NCBI GenBank assembly: GCA_934358495.1 | Contig: CAKRKO010000009.1 | Coordinates: forward strand, 1 to 52,724 | DNA length: 52,724 bases | Source of the DNA: an uncultured Eubacterium sp. | Lineage (GTDB): Bacteria > Bacillota > Clostridia > Lachnospirales > Lachnospiraceae | Reading direction: 5' to 3' | Part shown: positions 16,260 to 24,021 of the stretch, in pieces | How the letters are laid out: each line of letters begins with the position of its first letter | How positions within the stretch are numbered: position 1 is the first letter of the stretch | Made by a program: the position numbers and the translations under genes | The notes under the pieces: model-generated | Database searches by the model: none | What the model was told of the DNA's origin: nothing | What the model saw: only the letters and a program-made list of their open reading frames with translations

Positions 16260-16964
16260 TTACTCGCAGTAAACACCGCCGCATTTTTCAATACATGCCT
16301 TTGCCACCACATTCATAGCATCAATATAAAAGTCCGGATTCAGACTGTAATTGACATTTAATACAGACAACTCTGTACATGCAAGGATCACTGCATCGCA
16401 GCCCTGCTCACGCAGTTCATGCACCACATTCATAAACTGATGGCGGTCACCTTTCTCGCCTCGTTTGATCTGTTCATAGATCAGGGACATGACATCTTTC
16501 TGACGATCTTCAGACGGATATACCACTTCAATACCATATTTTTCCAGTGCTCTTTTGTACATACCGCCTTTAACAGTTCCATCTGTTGCCATAACACCGA
16601 CTTTCTTTCTGGTCCGTTCAGATGCGTAACGCGCGGTCTCCTCGATCATGTTGATGAATTTACCATTTGTCAGCTTCTGCAGACGTTCTGCAAAATAATG
16701 GCAGGTATTACATGGAATTGCAAAATACTCACATCCAAGCTGCTCCATACCACGGATATCCTTTGCAATAATATCCCAGAGATAATCCTGCTTTCCACAC
16801 AAAATACATTCCGTACGATCCGGAATCGACGCATGGTTATAAATGAGAATGTCCAGATGCTCACGGTCATTGTTTACCGAAGTATTGTCGATAATCTTTT
16901 TATAAAAAAGCACTGTGGCTTCCGACCCCATTCCTCCTAAGATTCCTAATTTCTTTTTTTCCAT
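16260..16964 (-). CDS. aspartate/glutamate racemase family protein
   Basis: The 234-residue cofactor-independent two-cysteine racemase begins LGILGGMGSEATVLFYKKI. The catalytic pair is Cys85 in IPCNTCHYF and Cys196 in ILACTELSVL. This is the aspartate-racemase branch rather than MurI (the GGMGPxAT-type opening, here GGMGSEAT). It is divergent from a D-aspartate-ligase-like ATP-grasp gene 207 nt away; in Enterococcus faecium an aspartate racemase gene is adjacent to the D-aspartate ligase gene. I infer that it supplies D-aspartate for peptidoglycan, but specificity is not proven by sequence. Confidence 0.85.
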   Translation of the reverse strand: MEKKKLGILGGMGSEATVLFYKKIIDNTSVNNDREHLDILIYNHASIPDRTECILCGKQDYLWDIIAKDIRGMEQLGCEYFAIPCNTCHYFAERLQKLTNGKFINMIEETARYASERTRKKVGVMATDGTVKGGMYKRALEKYGIEVVYPSEDRQKDVMSLIYEQIKRGEKGDRHQFMNVVHELREQGCDAVILACTELSVLNVNYSLNPDFYIDAMNVVAKACIEKCGGVYCE

Positions 16965-17101
16965 ATGCTTATGGTTTCCTTTCCTTTATAATAAAAAGGT
17001 ATTCTTTCCTGCAAAAATGTATCATAACACACTTTTTCGCTTTCGACTATATCAAATCTGTTTTTCAGTGTCAACCACATGCATTTTTCCCGGAAATAAA
17101 C

Positions 17102-17130
17102 TTGTATAAATGGCTCATCTGGTATAAAAT
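17102..17130 (+). promoter_or_regulatory. probable promoter of the ATP-grasp/MurE-like operon
   Basis: TTGTAT (17102-17107), 17 bp, TAAAAT (17125-17130; TATAAA overlaps at 17123-17128). A TTGGAGG ribosome site follows at 17157-17163. Confidence 0.5.
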
Positions 17131-17171
17131 AATGCAGGAATCACAATAGAAATAATTGGAGGATTATAGAT

Positions 17172-18383
17172 ATGGAATTTAAAAACCAGCCATTCATACC
17201 AATGCTTTTTGGCGGTGACATCAATACATATAGTGTTGCCCGTGCATTTTATGAAGAATATCAGGTAAAAACCTATGTATTCGGAAAGTTTCCAAGCGGT
17301 CCGAGTTACAACAGCAATATCATTGAATACCATGCAGATTTAAAAATCGATACCGACGAAGTATTCATGCAAACCGTCCGCGATTTCGCTGCCGCACACG
17401 CAGACAAAACTGTACTTACCATCGGCTGCGGCGATTCTTATGTGGCACTGTGCAGCCGGCACAAAGACGAGATGCCGGAAAATGTCATTGCTCCATACAT
17501 CGATTTTGAACTGATGGACAGACTGCAGCAAAAAGAACTGTTCTACCGTCTCTGTCGTGAGCACGACATTGATTTCCCGGATACCCTTGTATTCCGTTAC
17601 GGCATGGATCTGGATTTTGAACTGCCGTTCTCTTTCCCAGTCATCTTAAAACCGTCCAATTCCGTTATGTACTGGGAGCACGAATTCCCGACACAGGAAA
17701 AAGTTTACAAAATCGATAACGACAAAAAATTAAAAGACACCATACGTCAGATCTACGATGCCGGATACACCGATTCCCTCATCATTCAGGACACCATTCC
17801 CGGAAATGACGAGTTCATGCGTGTACTGACCTGCTTCTCCGGCAAGGACAAAAAAGTAAAAATGATGTGCCTCGGACACGTTCTCTTAGAGGAGCATACC
17901 CCGCATGGTTCCGGTAACCATGCTGTCATCATTACAGAGCCGCAGGAAGAACTGATGACTAAAGTCAAAGATCTGCTAGAAACCATCGGCTATGTCGGAT
18001 TTTCCAATTTTGATATCAAATACGACGTCCGCGACAACCGCTATAAGTTCTTTGAGATCAACACCCGTCAGGGACGTTCCAACTACTATGTGACAGGTTC
18101 CGGTTTCAATGTAGCCCGTTACTTCGTAGAAGAGTTTGTATACAACAAAGACATTCCGTTTAAAATTGCAAAAGACGAACACCTCTGGATGGTTGTACCA
18201 AAGGCAGTTGCGCGCAAATATGTACATCAGTCGGAAAACAAAGAAAAATTAAACCGGCTAATCCGGGAAGGCAAAGTTGTAAATCCTGTATTCATGAAAG
18301 GGGATTTCAACTTTAACCGCTGGCTGCGTATGGTTAAAAACCACTTCAGCCACTTCCGTAAATTCAAAACATACTACCACTAA
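17172..18383 (+). CDS. ATP-grasp carboxylate-amine ligase, D-aspartate ligase (Asl) family
   Basis: The 403-residue cytoplasmic ATP-grasp enzyme resembles the E. faecium D-aspartate ligase, which activates D-Asp as an acyl-phosphate and joins it to the side chain of Lys in UDP-MurNAc-pentapeptide. Matching blocks along its length: FIPMLFGGDINTYSVARAF near the N-terminus, CGDSYVAL, APYIDFELMDRL, ELPFSFPVILKPSNSV (ATP-grasp lysine), QDTIPGNDEFMRVL, MMCLGHVLLEEHTPH, GFSNFDIKYD and FEINTRQGRSN (metal-binding Glu/Asn). It is co-transcribed with a MurE-like ligase 18 nt downstream and divergent from an Asp-type racemase. D-Asp is the best guess for the substrate; another amino acid is possible. Confidence 0.8.
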   Translation: MEFKNQPFIPMLFGGDINTYSVARAFYEEYQVKTYVFGKFPSGPSYNSNIIEYHADLKIDTDEVFMQTVRDFAAAHADKTVLTIGCGDSYVALCSRHKDEMPENVIAPYIDFELMDRLQQKELFYRLCREHDIDFPDTLVFRYGMDLDFELPFSFPVILKPSNSVMYWEHEFPTQEKVYKIDNDKKLKDTIRQIYDAGYTDSLIIQDTIPGNDEFMRVLTCFSGKDKKVKMMCLGHVLLEEHTPHGSGNHAVIITEPQEELMTKVKDLLETIGYVGFSNFDIKYDVRDNRYKFFEINTRQGRSNYYVTGSGFNVARYFVEEFVYNKDIPFKIAKDEHLWMVVPKAVARKYVHQSENKEKLNRLIREGKVVNPVFMKGDFNFNRWLRMVKNHFSHFRKFKTYYH

Positions 18384-18401
18384 AAACAGAGAGGAATACT
18401 T

Positions 18402-19913
18402 ATGATTAACTATACACAGCAGGATTATCTGAATACCCTGACAGAGGCCGGTCTTGTGACAGACAGCAATCTGTACAGTCATGCCGTTGATTCCGTTCAG
18501 GGATTAACTTACAATTCCAAAGAGGCGGCACAGGGAACATTATTTGTCTGTAAAGGAGCTGCTTTTCGCCCAGAATATCTGGCAGACGCGGTTTCCCGCG
18601 GTGCTGCCCTGTACGTCAGCGAACAGAAATTTGATCTGGATACAGAAATTCCTTATATTTTAGTTTCTGATGTCAGAAAAGCAATGCCGTACCTTGGCAA
18701 ACTCTTTTATAACAATCCGTCCAAAGACCTGAACCTGATCGGTGTAGGCGGAACCAAAGGAAAATCTACCACCGCCTATTATGTAAAAGCCATTGTAGAT
18801 GACTATATGGAAAGCCTTGGCAAAAAAGAAAGCGCTGTCATCTCTTCCATCGATGTTTATGATGGTGTGACAAAAGTGGAATCCCACATTACCACACCGG
18901 AAAATATTGAACTGATGCAGCATTTCCGTAATGCCGTGGATTCCGGGATCGATTTCCTGGAAATGGAAGTATCCAGTCAGGCCTTAAAATACGACCGTGT
19001 AAATCAGATCATGTTTGACGCAGCGATCTTCCTGAATATTTCTGAGGATCACATCAGTCCGATCGAGCATCCGGATTTTGAAGATTACTTCTCTTCCAAA
19101 TTAAAAATGTTCGCACAGACAAAGCATGCGCTGATCAATACAAACTCTGATTATTTTGAGCGTGTTGCAGAAGCTGCAAAAGCTGCTCCAAATGTAATTA
19201 CATTCGGCACCAAAGAAGGCAGTGATATTTACGGCTATGATATTGAAAAAATAGACCACGAAATTCACTTCCGTGTAAAATGTGACCGCTTTGATGAAGC
19301 TTTCGCACTGACCATGCCGGGACTCTTTAATGTAGAAAATGCACTTGCTGCCATCGCTGCCGCTTATGTATTCAACATTCCTGTTGAGTTTATGAAATCC
19401 GGTCTGTACCGTGCACGTTCTTCAGGAAGAATGGAAACTTATATGTCTGCAGACAAGAATGTCATCGCTGTTGTAGACTATGCACACAACAAATTAAGCT
19501 TTGACAAACTCTTCTCTTCCACCAGAAAAGAGTATCCTGATTACGATATCATCTCCATTTTTGGCTGCCCGGGCAAAAAAGCAGTAATCCGCCGCCGTGA
19601 CCTTGGAACCATTGCCGGTATGTACTCCAAAAAAGTATATCTGGTAGCAGAAGATCCGGGTGCTGAACCGGTAGAGCAGATTTCCAAAGAGATTTCACAA
19701 TATGTAGAAGCACAGCACTGTCCGTTTGAAATGATCGAAGATCGTGGAGAAGCCATCCGTAAAGCAATTATGGAAGCAGAAGGAAAAACGATCCTGCTGA
19801 TCACAGGAAAAGGAAATGAAACCCGTCAAAAATATGGCACCGAATATCTGGACTGCCCGTCTGATGTGGAATATACCAAAAAATATCTGGCTGAGTATGA
19901 TGCTGCTCACTAA
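18402..19913 (+). CDS. murE: Mur ligase, MurE-like (non-DAP type)
   Basis: The 503-residue ATP-dependent ligase of the MurC-F family adds the third residue of the peptidoglycan stem. P-loop GTKGKSTT at 117-124, the EMEVSSQALKYDR block, FLNISEDHISPIEH, and GRMETY/DYAHN in the C-terminal domain. The GTKGK form is common in lysine-type MurE. At 417-423 the protein reads EDPGAEP where DAP-adding MurE has DNPR, so the DAP-binding Arg is Gly. I infer addition of lysine or another amine rather than meso-DAP, in line with the D-Asp-ligase-like gene 18 nt upstream. It ends in a strong terminator. It could be the only MurE or a second copy; the window cannot say. Confidence 0.85.
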   Translation: MINYTQQDYLNTLTEAGLVTDSNLYSHAVDSVQGLTYNSKEAAQGTLFVCKGAAFRPEYLADAVSRGAALYVSEQKFDLDTEIPYILVSDVRKAMPYLGKLFYNNPSKDLNLIGVGGTKGKSTTAYYVKAIVDDYMESLGKKESAVISSIDVYDGVTKVESHITTPENIELMQHFRNAVDSGIDFLEMEVSSQALKYDRVNQIMFDAAIFLNISEDHISPIEHPDFEDYFSSKLKMFAQTKHALINTNSDYFERVAEAAKAAPNVITFGTKEGSDIYGYDIEKIDHEIHFRVKCDRFDEAFALTMPGLFNVENALAAIAAAYVFNIPVEFMKSGLYRARSSGRMETYMSADKNVIAVVDYAHNKLSFDKLFSSTRKEYPDYDIISIFGCPGKKAVIRRRDLGTIAGMYSKKVYLVAEDPGAEPVEQISKEISQYVEAQHCPFEMIEDRGEAIRKAIMEAEGKTILLITGKGNETRQKYGTEYLDCPSDVEYTKKYLAEYDAAH

Positions 19914-19953
19914 AAAAATGGCAAAGACGTTAAAAACGTCTTTGCCATTTTTA
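19912..19953. terminator. bidirectional terminator between the MurE-like gene and the zinc-ribbon gene
   Basis: A perfect 15-bp stem AAATGGCAAAGACGT (19916-19930) / ACGTCTTTGCCATTT with a 5-nt loop, A-rich on the left and T-rich on the right. It serves both convergent genes and overlaps the stop codon of the minus-strand gene. Confidence 0.95.
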
Positions 19954-21210
19954 TTCGATAACTTCTGTATCCTCCTGCACCGTAGGTTCTGCCTGCGTCT
20001 CAGGATAATAAATATAATTACATTTCAACACTTCACTTGCCATTCCGTTTTCGTCAATTGCTACCAGAGATAAAATATTATTTCCCTCGGGGATATCAAT
20101 TGGACCAGTATAGCGCTCTGAGTTTCTGGTCGGTGTGCTGTCACCCCAGGTATAATAAACAGTTGTTTCTGACGGAACGTGTACCGTAACGGTGGATGCC
20201 CGATGGAAAGTACCGCCATCCGGTGATACACTTGGTGTATCCGGCGCATCCAATTCAATCAAATACTTTGCCGATACCGGTTCACTATAATGACCATCTT
20301 TGTTCATGGCAACCGCTGTCAGCGTAGTTTTTCCCTGCTTTTCAATGGTAATGGCATCCTCATACAGCGTATCATTGCTAGTCGGTGTGCTTCCATCCAG
20401 AGTATAATAAATTTCCAGACCTTTTCCTTTGACGGAAAGTATTACATCCTGAAATTCATTATAATTACCGCCTTCCGGACTGATTGTCGGAGTTTCCACC
20501 AGATAATCATCAAACAATGCCAATATCTTCTGATCTGGTGCTTTCTCTTTCAATGCCAGGATCTGATCATAGGAATCTATAGAATCATATAATTCCAGCA
20601 GGCACTGATAAGCATCCGCGCAGCCCGGATCCTGATCGATCACCTGTAGAAATACCGTCTCTGCCTGATCGCTATCCTTCATCTGCACATAAATCTGTCC
20701 CTGAAGCAGCATGGCCTCCTGATTGTCCGTATCCAACTGTAACGTATGATTTACATAGCTTAACGCACTGGTATAGTTCTTCTGACTGAGTGCTTCATTT
20801 GCTTTCTTCAGCTGATAACTTACTGAATTCTGATGCTGATACTGCACCAGTCCAAATACAGCCACGCAGGCAACTGCCAACACAATCAGAAGGGGCAACA
20901 GCATTTTACGGCTTTTCTTCTTTTTTTTCTTTGATTCCTGCGGTCTTCTCTCTTTCTGTGGCTCCGCTTCTCCTGCTTTTTGCCGTTTTGCCGGCTGTCT
21001 GGCAGGATTTTTCTTTTCTCCGGAAGCTTCCCCATATTCGACTTCTGCCCCGCTCTCTGCAGTCTTCTGCTGCTCTTCTTCTTCCAGCATGGAACGCAGT
21101 AAATCATCTTCCAATATATTGATCTCCGTTACGATCTGCGCTTCCTGTCCACAATTGGAGCAGTATACACAGCCCGGACGAATCTCGGCACCACACTTCG
21201 CACACTTCAT
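19951..21210 (-). CDS. zinc-ribbon, single-pass membrane protein with TPR and chitobiase/hexosaminidase-type C-terminal repeats
   Basis: The 419-residue protein has four parts. Residues 1-21 form a zinc ribbon (CAKCG...CSNCG, Cys3, 6, 17, 20). Residues 25-100 are charged and low-complexity. A single membrane helix follows at about 103-122. Outside are TPR-like helices (about 130-230; SYVNHTLQLDTDNQEAMLLQGQIYV) and two beta repeats of the CHB_HEX_C type (about 250-325 and 330-400), each with P-SPxGG and YYT-DGSTPT or YYTWGDSTPT. The topology would put the ribbon inside and the repeats at the cell wall. Such repeats are found in surface proteins, so a cell-envelope binding role is likely; no enzyme domain is seen. 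Its gene is 11 nt from folD but functionally unrelated. Confidence 0.75.
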   Translation of the reverse strand: MKCAKCGAEIRPGCVYCSNCGQEAQIVTEINILEDDLLRSMLEEEEQQKTAESGAEVEYGEASGEKKNPARQPAKRQKAGEAEPQKERRPQESKKKKKKSRKMLLPLLIVLAVACVAVFGLVQYQHQNSVSYQLKKANEALSQKNYTSALSYVNHTLQLDTDNQEAMLLQGQIYVQMKDSDQAETVFLQVIDQDPGCADAYQCLLELYDSIDSYDQILALKEKAPDQKILALFDDYLVETPTISPEGGNYNEFQDVILSVKGKGLEIYYTLDGSTPTSNDTLYEDAITIEKQGKTTLTAVAMNKDGHYSEPVSAKYLIELDAPDTPSVSPDGGTFHRASTVTVHVPSETTVYYTWGDSTPTRNSERYTGPIDIPEGNNILSLVAIDENGMASEVLKCNYIYYPETQAEPTVQEDTEVIE

Positions 21211-21221
21211 GTTTTGTCCCC

Positions 21222-22058
21222 TTAGCGCATTGTCTCCACACAGTTATTCATCAACATTGCGATCGTCATCGGTCCAACTCCACCCGGAACCGGTGTGATT
21301 GCGCTAACATGCGGCTCTACCGCATCAAAATCTACATCGCCGCAAAGTTTTTTGCCCTCAAGACGGTGAATTCCAACATCAATTACAACTGCGCCTTCTT
21401 TGATATATTCTTCTGTAATAAATTTTGGTTTTCCGATGGCAACAATCAGGATATCTGCCTGTTTACACAGTTCCTTCAGATTTTTTGTTCTGGAATGTGC
21501 AATGGTAACGGTTGCGTTCTCACGCAGCATCAGCATCGCCATCGGTTTTCCAACGATATTGCTTCTGCCGACGATCACACAGTTTTTTCCTTCCATTTCC
21601 ACACCGGAACGTTTCATCAACTGAATGACACCTGCAGGTGTACAAGGTAAAAATCCTTTGCTTCCGATCAGCAGTGCACCTGCACTTTGCGGATGGAATC
21701 CATCCACATCCTTTGACGGACTGATGGCAAGAATCACCTTTTCTTCATCTATATGAGACGGAAGTGGAAGCTGCACCAGAATTCCGTGTACTTCTTCCTT
21801 CTGATTCAGTTCCTGGATCAGATTCAGCAACTCTTCCTCTGTGGTATCCTCCGGCAGTTCATAGGATTCGGAACCAATTCCGATATATGCGCAGGCATTT
21901 TTCTTATTTCGCACATATACGCAGGATGCCGGATCGCCGCCAACCTGGATAACAGCCAAGGAGGCTGTCTTCCCTTGCTGCGCCAGATCTGCTACTTCTG
22001 CTTTTAATTCATCTTTTATTTCCTGAGAAATTCTTTTCCCATCAATCAACTTTGCCAT
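21222..22058 (-). CDS. folD: bifunctional methylenetetrahydrofolate dehydrogenase / methenyl-THF cyclohydrolase
   Basis: The 278-residue enzyme interconverts 5,10-methylene-, 5,10-methenyl- and 10-formyl-THF with NADP. Motifs: SCVYVRNKKNACAYIGI with the conserved Tyr/Lys, GILVQLPLP, KDVDGFHP, PCTPAGV, VIVGRSNIVGKPMA, and the C-terminal PVPGGVGPMT. The ATG at 22058 follows GGAGG by 12 nt; a GTG eight codons further up contains that ribosome site and is rejected. With fhs directly upstream it forms the tetrahydrofolate one-carbon branch, which can act in purine/formate exchange or in a Wood-Ljungdahl methyl branch. Confidence 0.97.
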   Translation of the reverse strand: MAKLIDGKRISQEIKDELKAEVADLAQQGKTASLAVIQVGGDPASCVYVRNKKNACAYIGIGSESYELPEDTTEEELLNLIQELNQKEEVHGILVQLPLPSHIDEEKVILAISPSKDVDGFHPQSAGALLIGSKGFLPCTPAGVIQLMKRSGVEMEGKNCVIVGRSNIVGKPMAMLMLRENATVTIAHSRTKNLKELCKQADILIVAIGKPKFITEEYIKEGAVVIDVGIHRLEGKKLCGDVDFDAVEPHVSAITPVPGGVGPMTIAMLMNNCVETMR

Positions 22059-22103
22059 TCTGTTATGTTGCCTCCAAATCACTTTAATTACATCTATCTT
22101 CTA

Positions 22104-22159
22104 TAGATTTTCACAGTCTGAATTGGATATTCCATACCAATCCAAACTATGAGAATCTA
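22104..22159 (-). terminator. long imperfect hairpin downstream of fhs
   Basis: TAGATTTTCACAGT (22104-22117) pairs with ACTATGAGAATCTA (22146-22159), enclosing an inner ATTGG/CCAAT stem. No clear T run follows, so it may be a weak or factor-dependent terminator, or an RNA stabiliser between fhs and folD. Confidence 0.4.
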
Positions 22160-22168
22160 AAAATTCAT

Positions 22169-23839
22169 TTAGAACAAACCAGTGATCACGCCATCTGCGT
22201 TTACATTGATATTGTTTGCAGCAGGTACTTTTGGTAATCCCGGCATTGTCATGATTGCACCTGTCACAACTACCACAAATCCTGCACCGGCATTTGCATA
22301 TACCTCACGGACATTAATAGTAAAACCGCTTGGACGGCCGAGTTTATTCTGGTCATCAGACAGAGAATACTGTGTCTTTGCCATACATACCGGAAAACCT
22401 CCCATTCCAAGATCTTCAATACGTTTTAATTCTTTATTTGCTGCATTCGAATAAGTTACGCCGTCTGCACCATAAATTTCTTTTGCGATTGTCTCAATTT
22501 TTTCTTTCAGAGATAATTTATCATCATATAATACTTTGAAGTTGCTTGCTTTGTTATCGAGGGCATCCAGCACTTTCTCCGCCAACGCGATTCCACCTTC
22601 GCCACCTTTTTCCCATACTTCAGAAAGTGCGAACTCACAACCACGCTCTTTACAGAACTGCTCGATATAATCAAGTTCTGCCTGTGTGTCTGTTGCAAAT
22701 GCATTTAATGTCACAACAACCGGAACACCGAATTTCTGAAGGTTCTCAATATGTTTTTCAAGGTTTACAATACCAGCTTTTACGGCATCCAGATTTTCCT
22801 CAGCCAGATCTGCTTTTGCCACACCGCCATTGTATTTTAATGCACGAACCGTTGCAACAAGAACGACTGCATCCGGTTTCAGTCCTGCCATACGACATTT
22901 GATATCAAAGAATTTCTCTGCACCAAGGTCTGCACCGAAACCTGCCTCTGTGATGGTGATATCTGCCAGTTTCATTGCTGTCTTTGTAGCACGTACACTG
23001 TTGCATCCATGTGCGATATTTGCGAATGGGCCACCATGTACAATGGCCGGTGTATGCTCCAGAGTCTGAATAAGGTTTGGTTTCAGGGCATCTTTTAAAA
23101 GCGCTGCCATAGCACCTGTTGCATGCAGATCATCTGCAGTTACCGGTTTTCCCTCAAAAGAATATGCAACGATCATGCGGCCAAGTCTGCGTTTTAAATC
23201 TTCCATATCGTCAGCCAGACATAACACAGCCATAATCTCAGATGCTACTGTGATAACGAAATGATCTTCCCTTACCATTCCGTCCATCTTGCTTCCAAGT
23301 CCGACAACGATGTTACGAAGTACACGGTCATTCATATCCAGACAACGTTTCCATACAACCTGTCGTGGGTCGATACCAAGCTGATTGCCCTGCTGAATGT
23401 GGTTATCCATCATTGCTGCAAGCAGGTTGTTTGCTGATGTGATTGCATGAAAATCACCGGTAAAATGAAGGTTCAGATCCTCCATCGGTACAACCTGTGA
23501 ATATCCGCCTCCTGCAGCTCCGCCTTTGATACCAAAACATGGTCCAAGGGACGGCTCTCGTAAAGCAAGAATCGCCTTTTTTCCCATTTTACAAAAAGCC
23601 TGTGCCAGTCCGATACTTGTGGTTGTCTTTCCCTCTCCAGCCGGTGTCGGATTGATTGCAGTCACCAGTACCAGCTTTCCATCCGGACGATCCTGTACAC
23701 TCTTGATCAGATCATCACTTAATTTTGCTTTGTACTTTCCGTACAATTCCAGATCATCCTCACTGATTCCGATCTGCTCAGCCACCTTCACGATTGGCTC
23801 CATCACTGCTTCCTGCGCAATTTCAATGTCTGTTTTCAT
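22169..23839 (-). CDS. fhs: formate-tetrahydrofolate ligase
   Basis: The 556-residue ATP-dependent enzyme makes 10-formyl-THF from formate and THF. Seen: TAINPTPAGEGKTTTSIGLAQ (nucleotide loop), REPSLGPCFGIKGGAAGGGYSQVVPMEDLNLHF region, TEAGFGADLGAEKFFDIKCR, and C-terminal GLPKVPAANNINVNADG. Length is standard. AGGAGG precedes the start, and a perfect 17-bp palindrome (23866-23882) lies 27 nt upstream of it. It is abundant in acetogens and many Lachnospiraceae; here it is paired with folD. Confidence 0.98.
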   Translation of the reverse strand: MKTDIEIAQEAVMEPIVKVAEQIGISEDDLELYGKYKAKLSDDLIKSVQDRPDGKLVLVTAINPTPAGEGKTTTSIGLAQAFCKMGKKAILALREPSLGPCFGIKGGAAGGGYSQVVPMEDLNLHFTGDFHAITSANNLLAAMMDNHIQQGNQLGIDPRQVVWKRCLDMNDRVLRNIVVGLGSKMDGMVREDHFVITVASEIMAVLCLADDMEDLKRRLGRMIVAYSFEGKPVTADDLHATGAMAALLKDALKPNLIQTLEHTPAIVHGGPFANIAHGCNSVRATKTAMKLADITITEAGFGADLGAEKFFDIKCRMAGLKPDAVVLVATVRALKYNGGVAKADLAEENLDAVKAGIVNLEKHIENLQKFGVPVVVTLNAFATDTQAELDYIEQFCKERGCEFALSEVWEKGGEGGIALAEKVLDALDNKASNFKVLYDDKLSLKEKIETIAKEIYGADGVTYSNAANKELKRIEDLGMGGFPVCMAKTQYSLSDDQNKLGRPSGFTINVREVYANAGAGFVVVVTGAIMTMPGLPKVPAANNINVNADGVITGLF

Positions 23840-23865
23840 TGGTATACCTCCTACTAATTTATAAG

Positions 23866-23882
23866 TTGAACATAATGTTCAA
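23866..23882. promoter_or_regulatory. perfect palindrome upstream of fhs
   Basis: TTGAACATAATGTTCAA is an uninterrupted 17-bp dyad, positioned where a repressor or activator of fhs could bind or where a 5'-UTR hairpin would form. Confidence 0.5.
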
Positions 23883-24021
23883 AACTGTTTTTACTCTCAA
23901 ATATATCATGGGCAGTTTTCAACTGCGCCCCCTCTTATTTCAGTCTTTCACTTCATACCGAGCAACTGATATATGTGTCTGTCTCTCATATATAACAAAC
24001 ACTTTCCAGGATACTCTGCAC

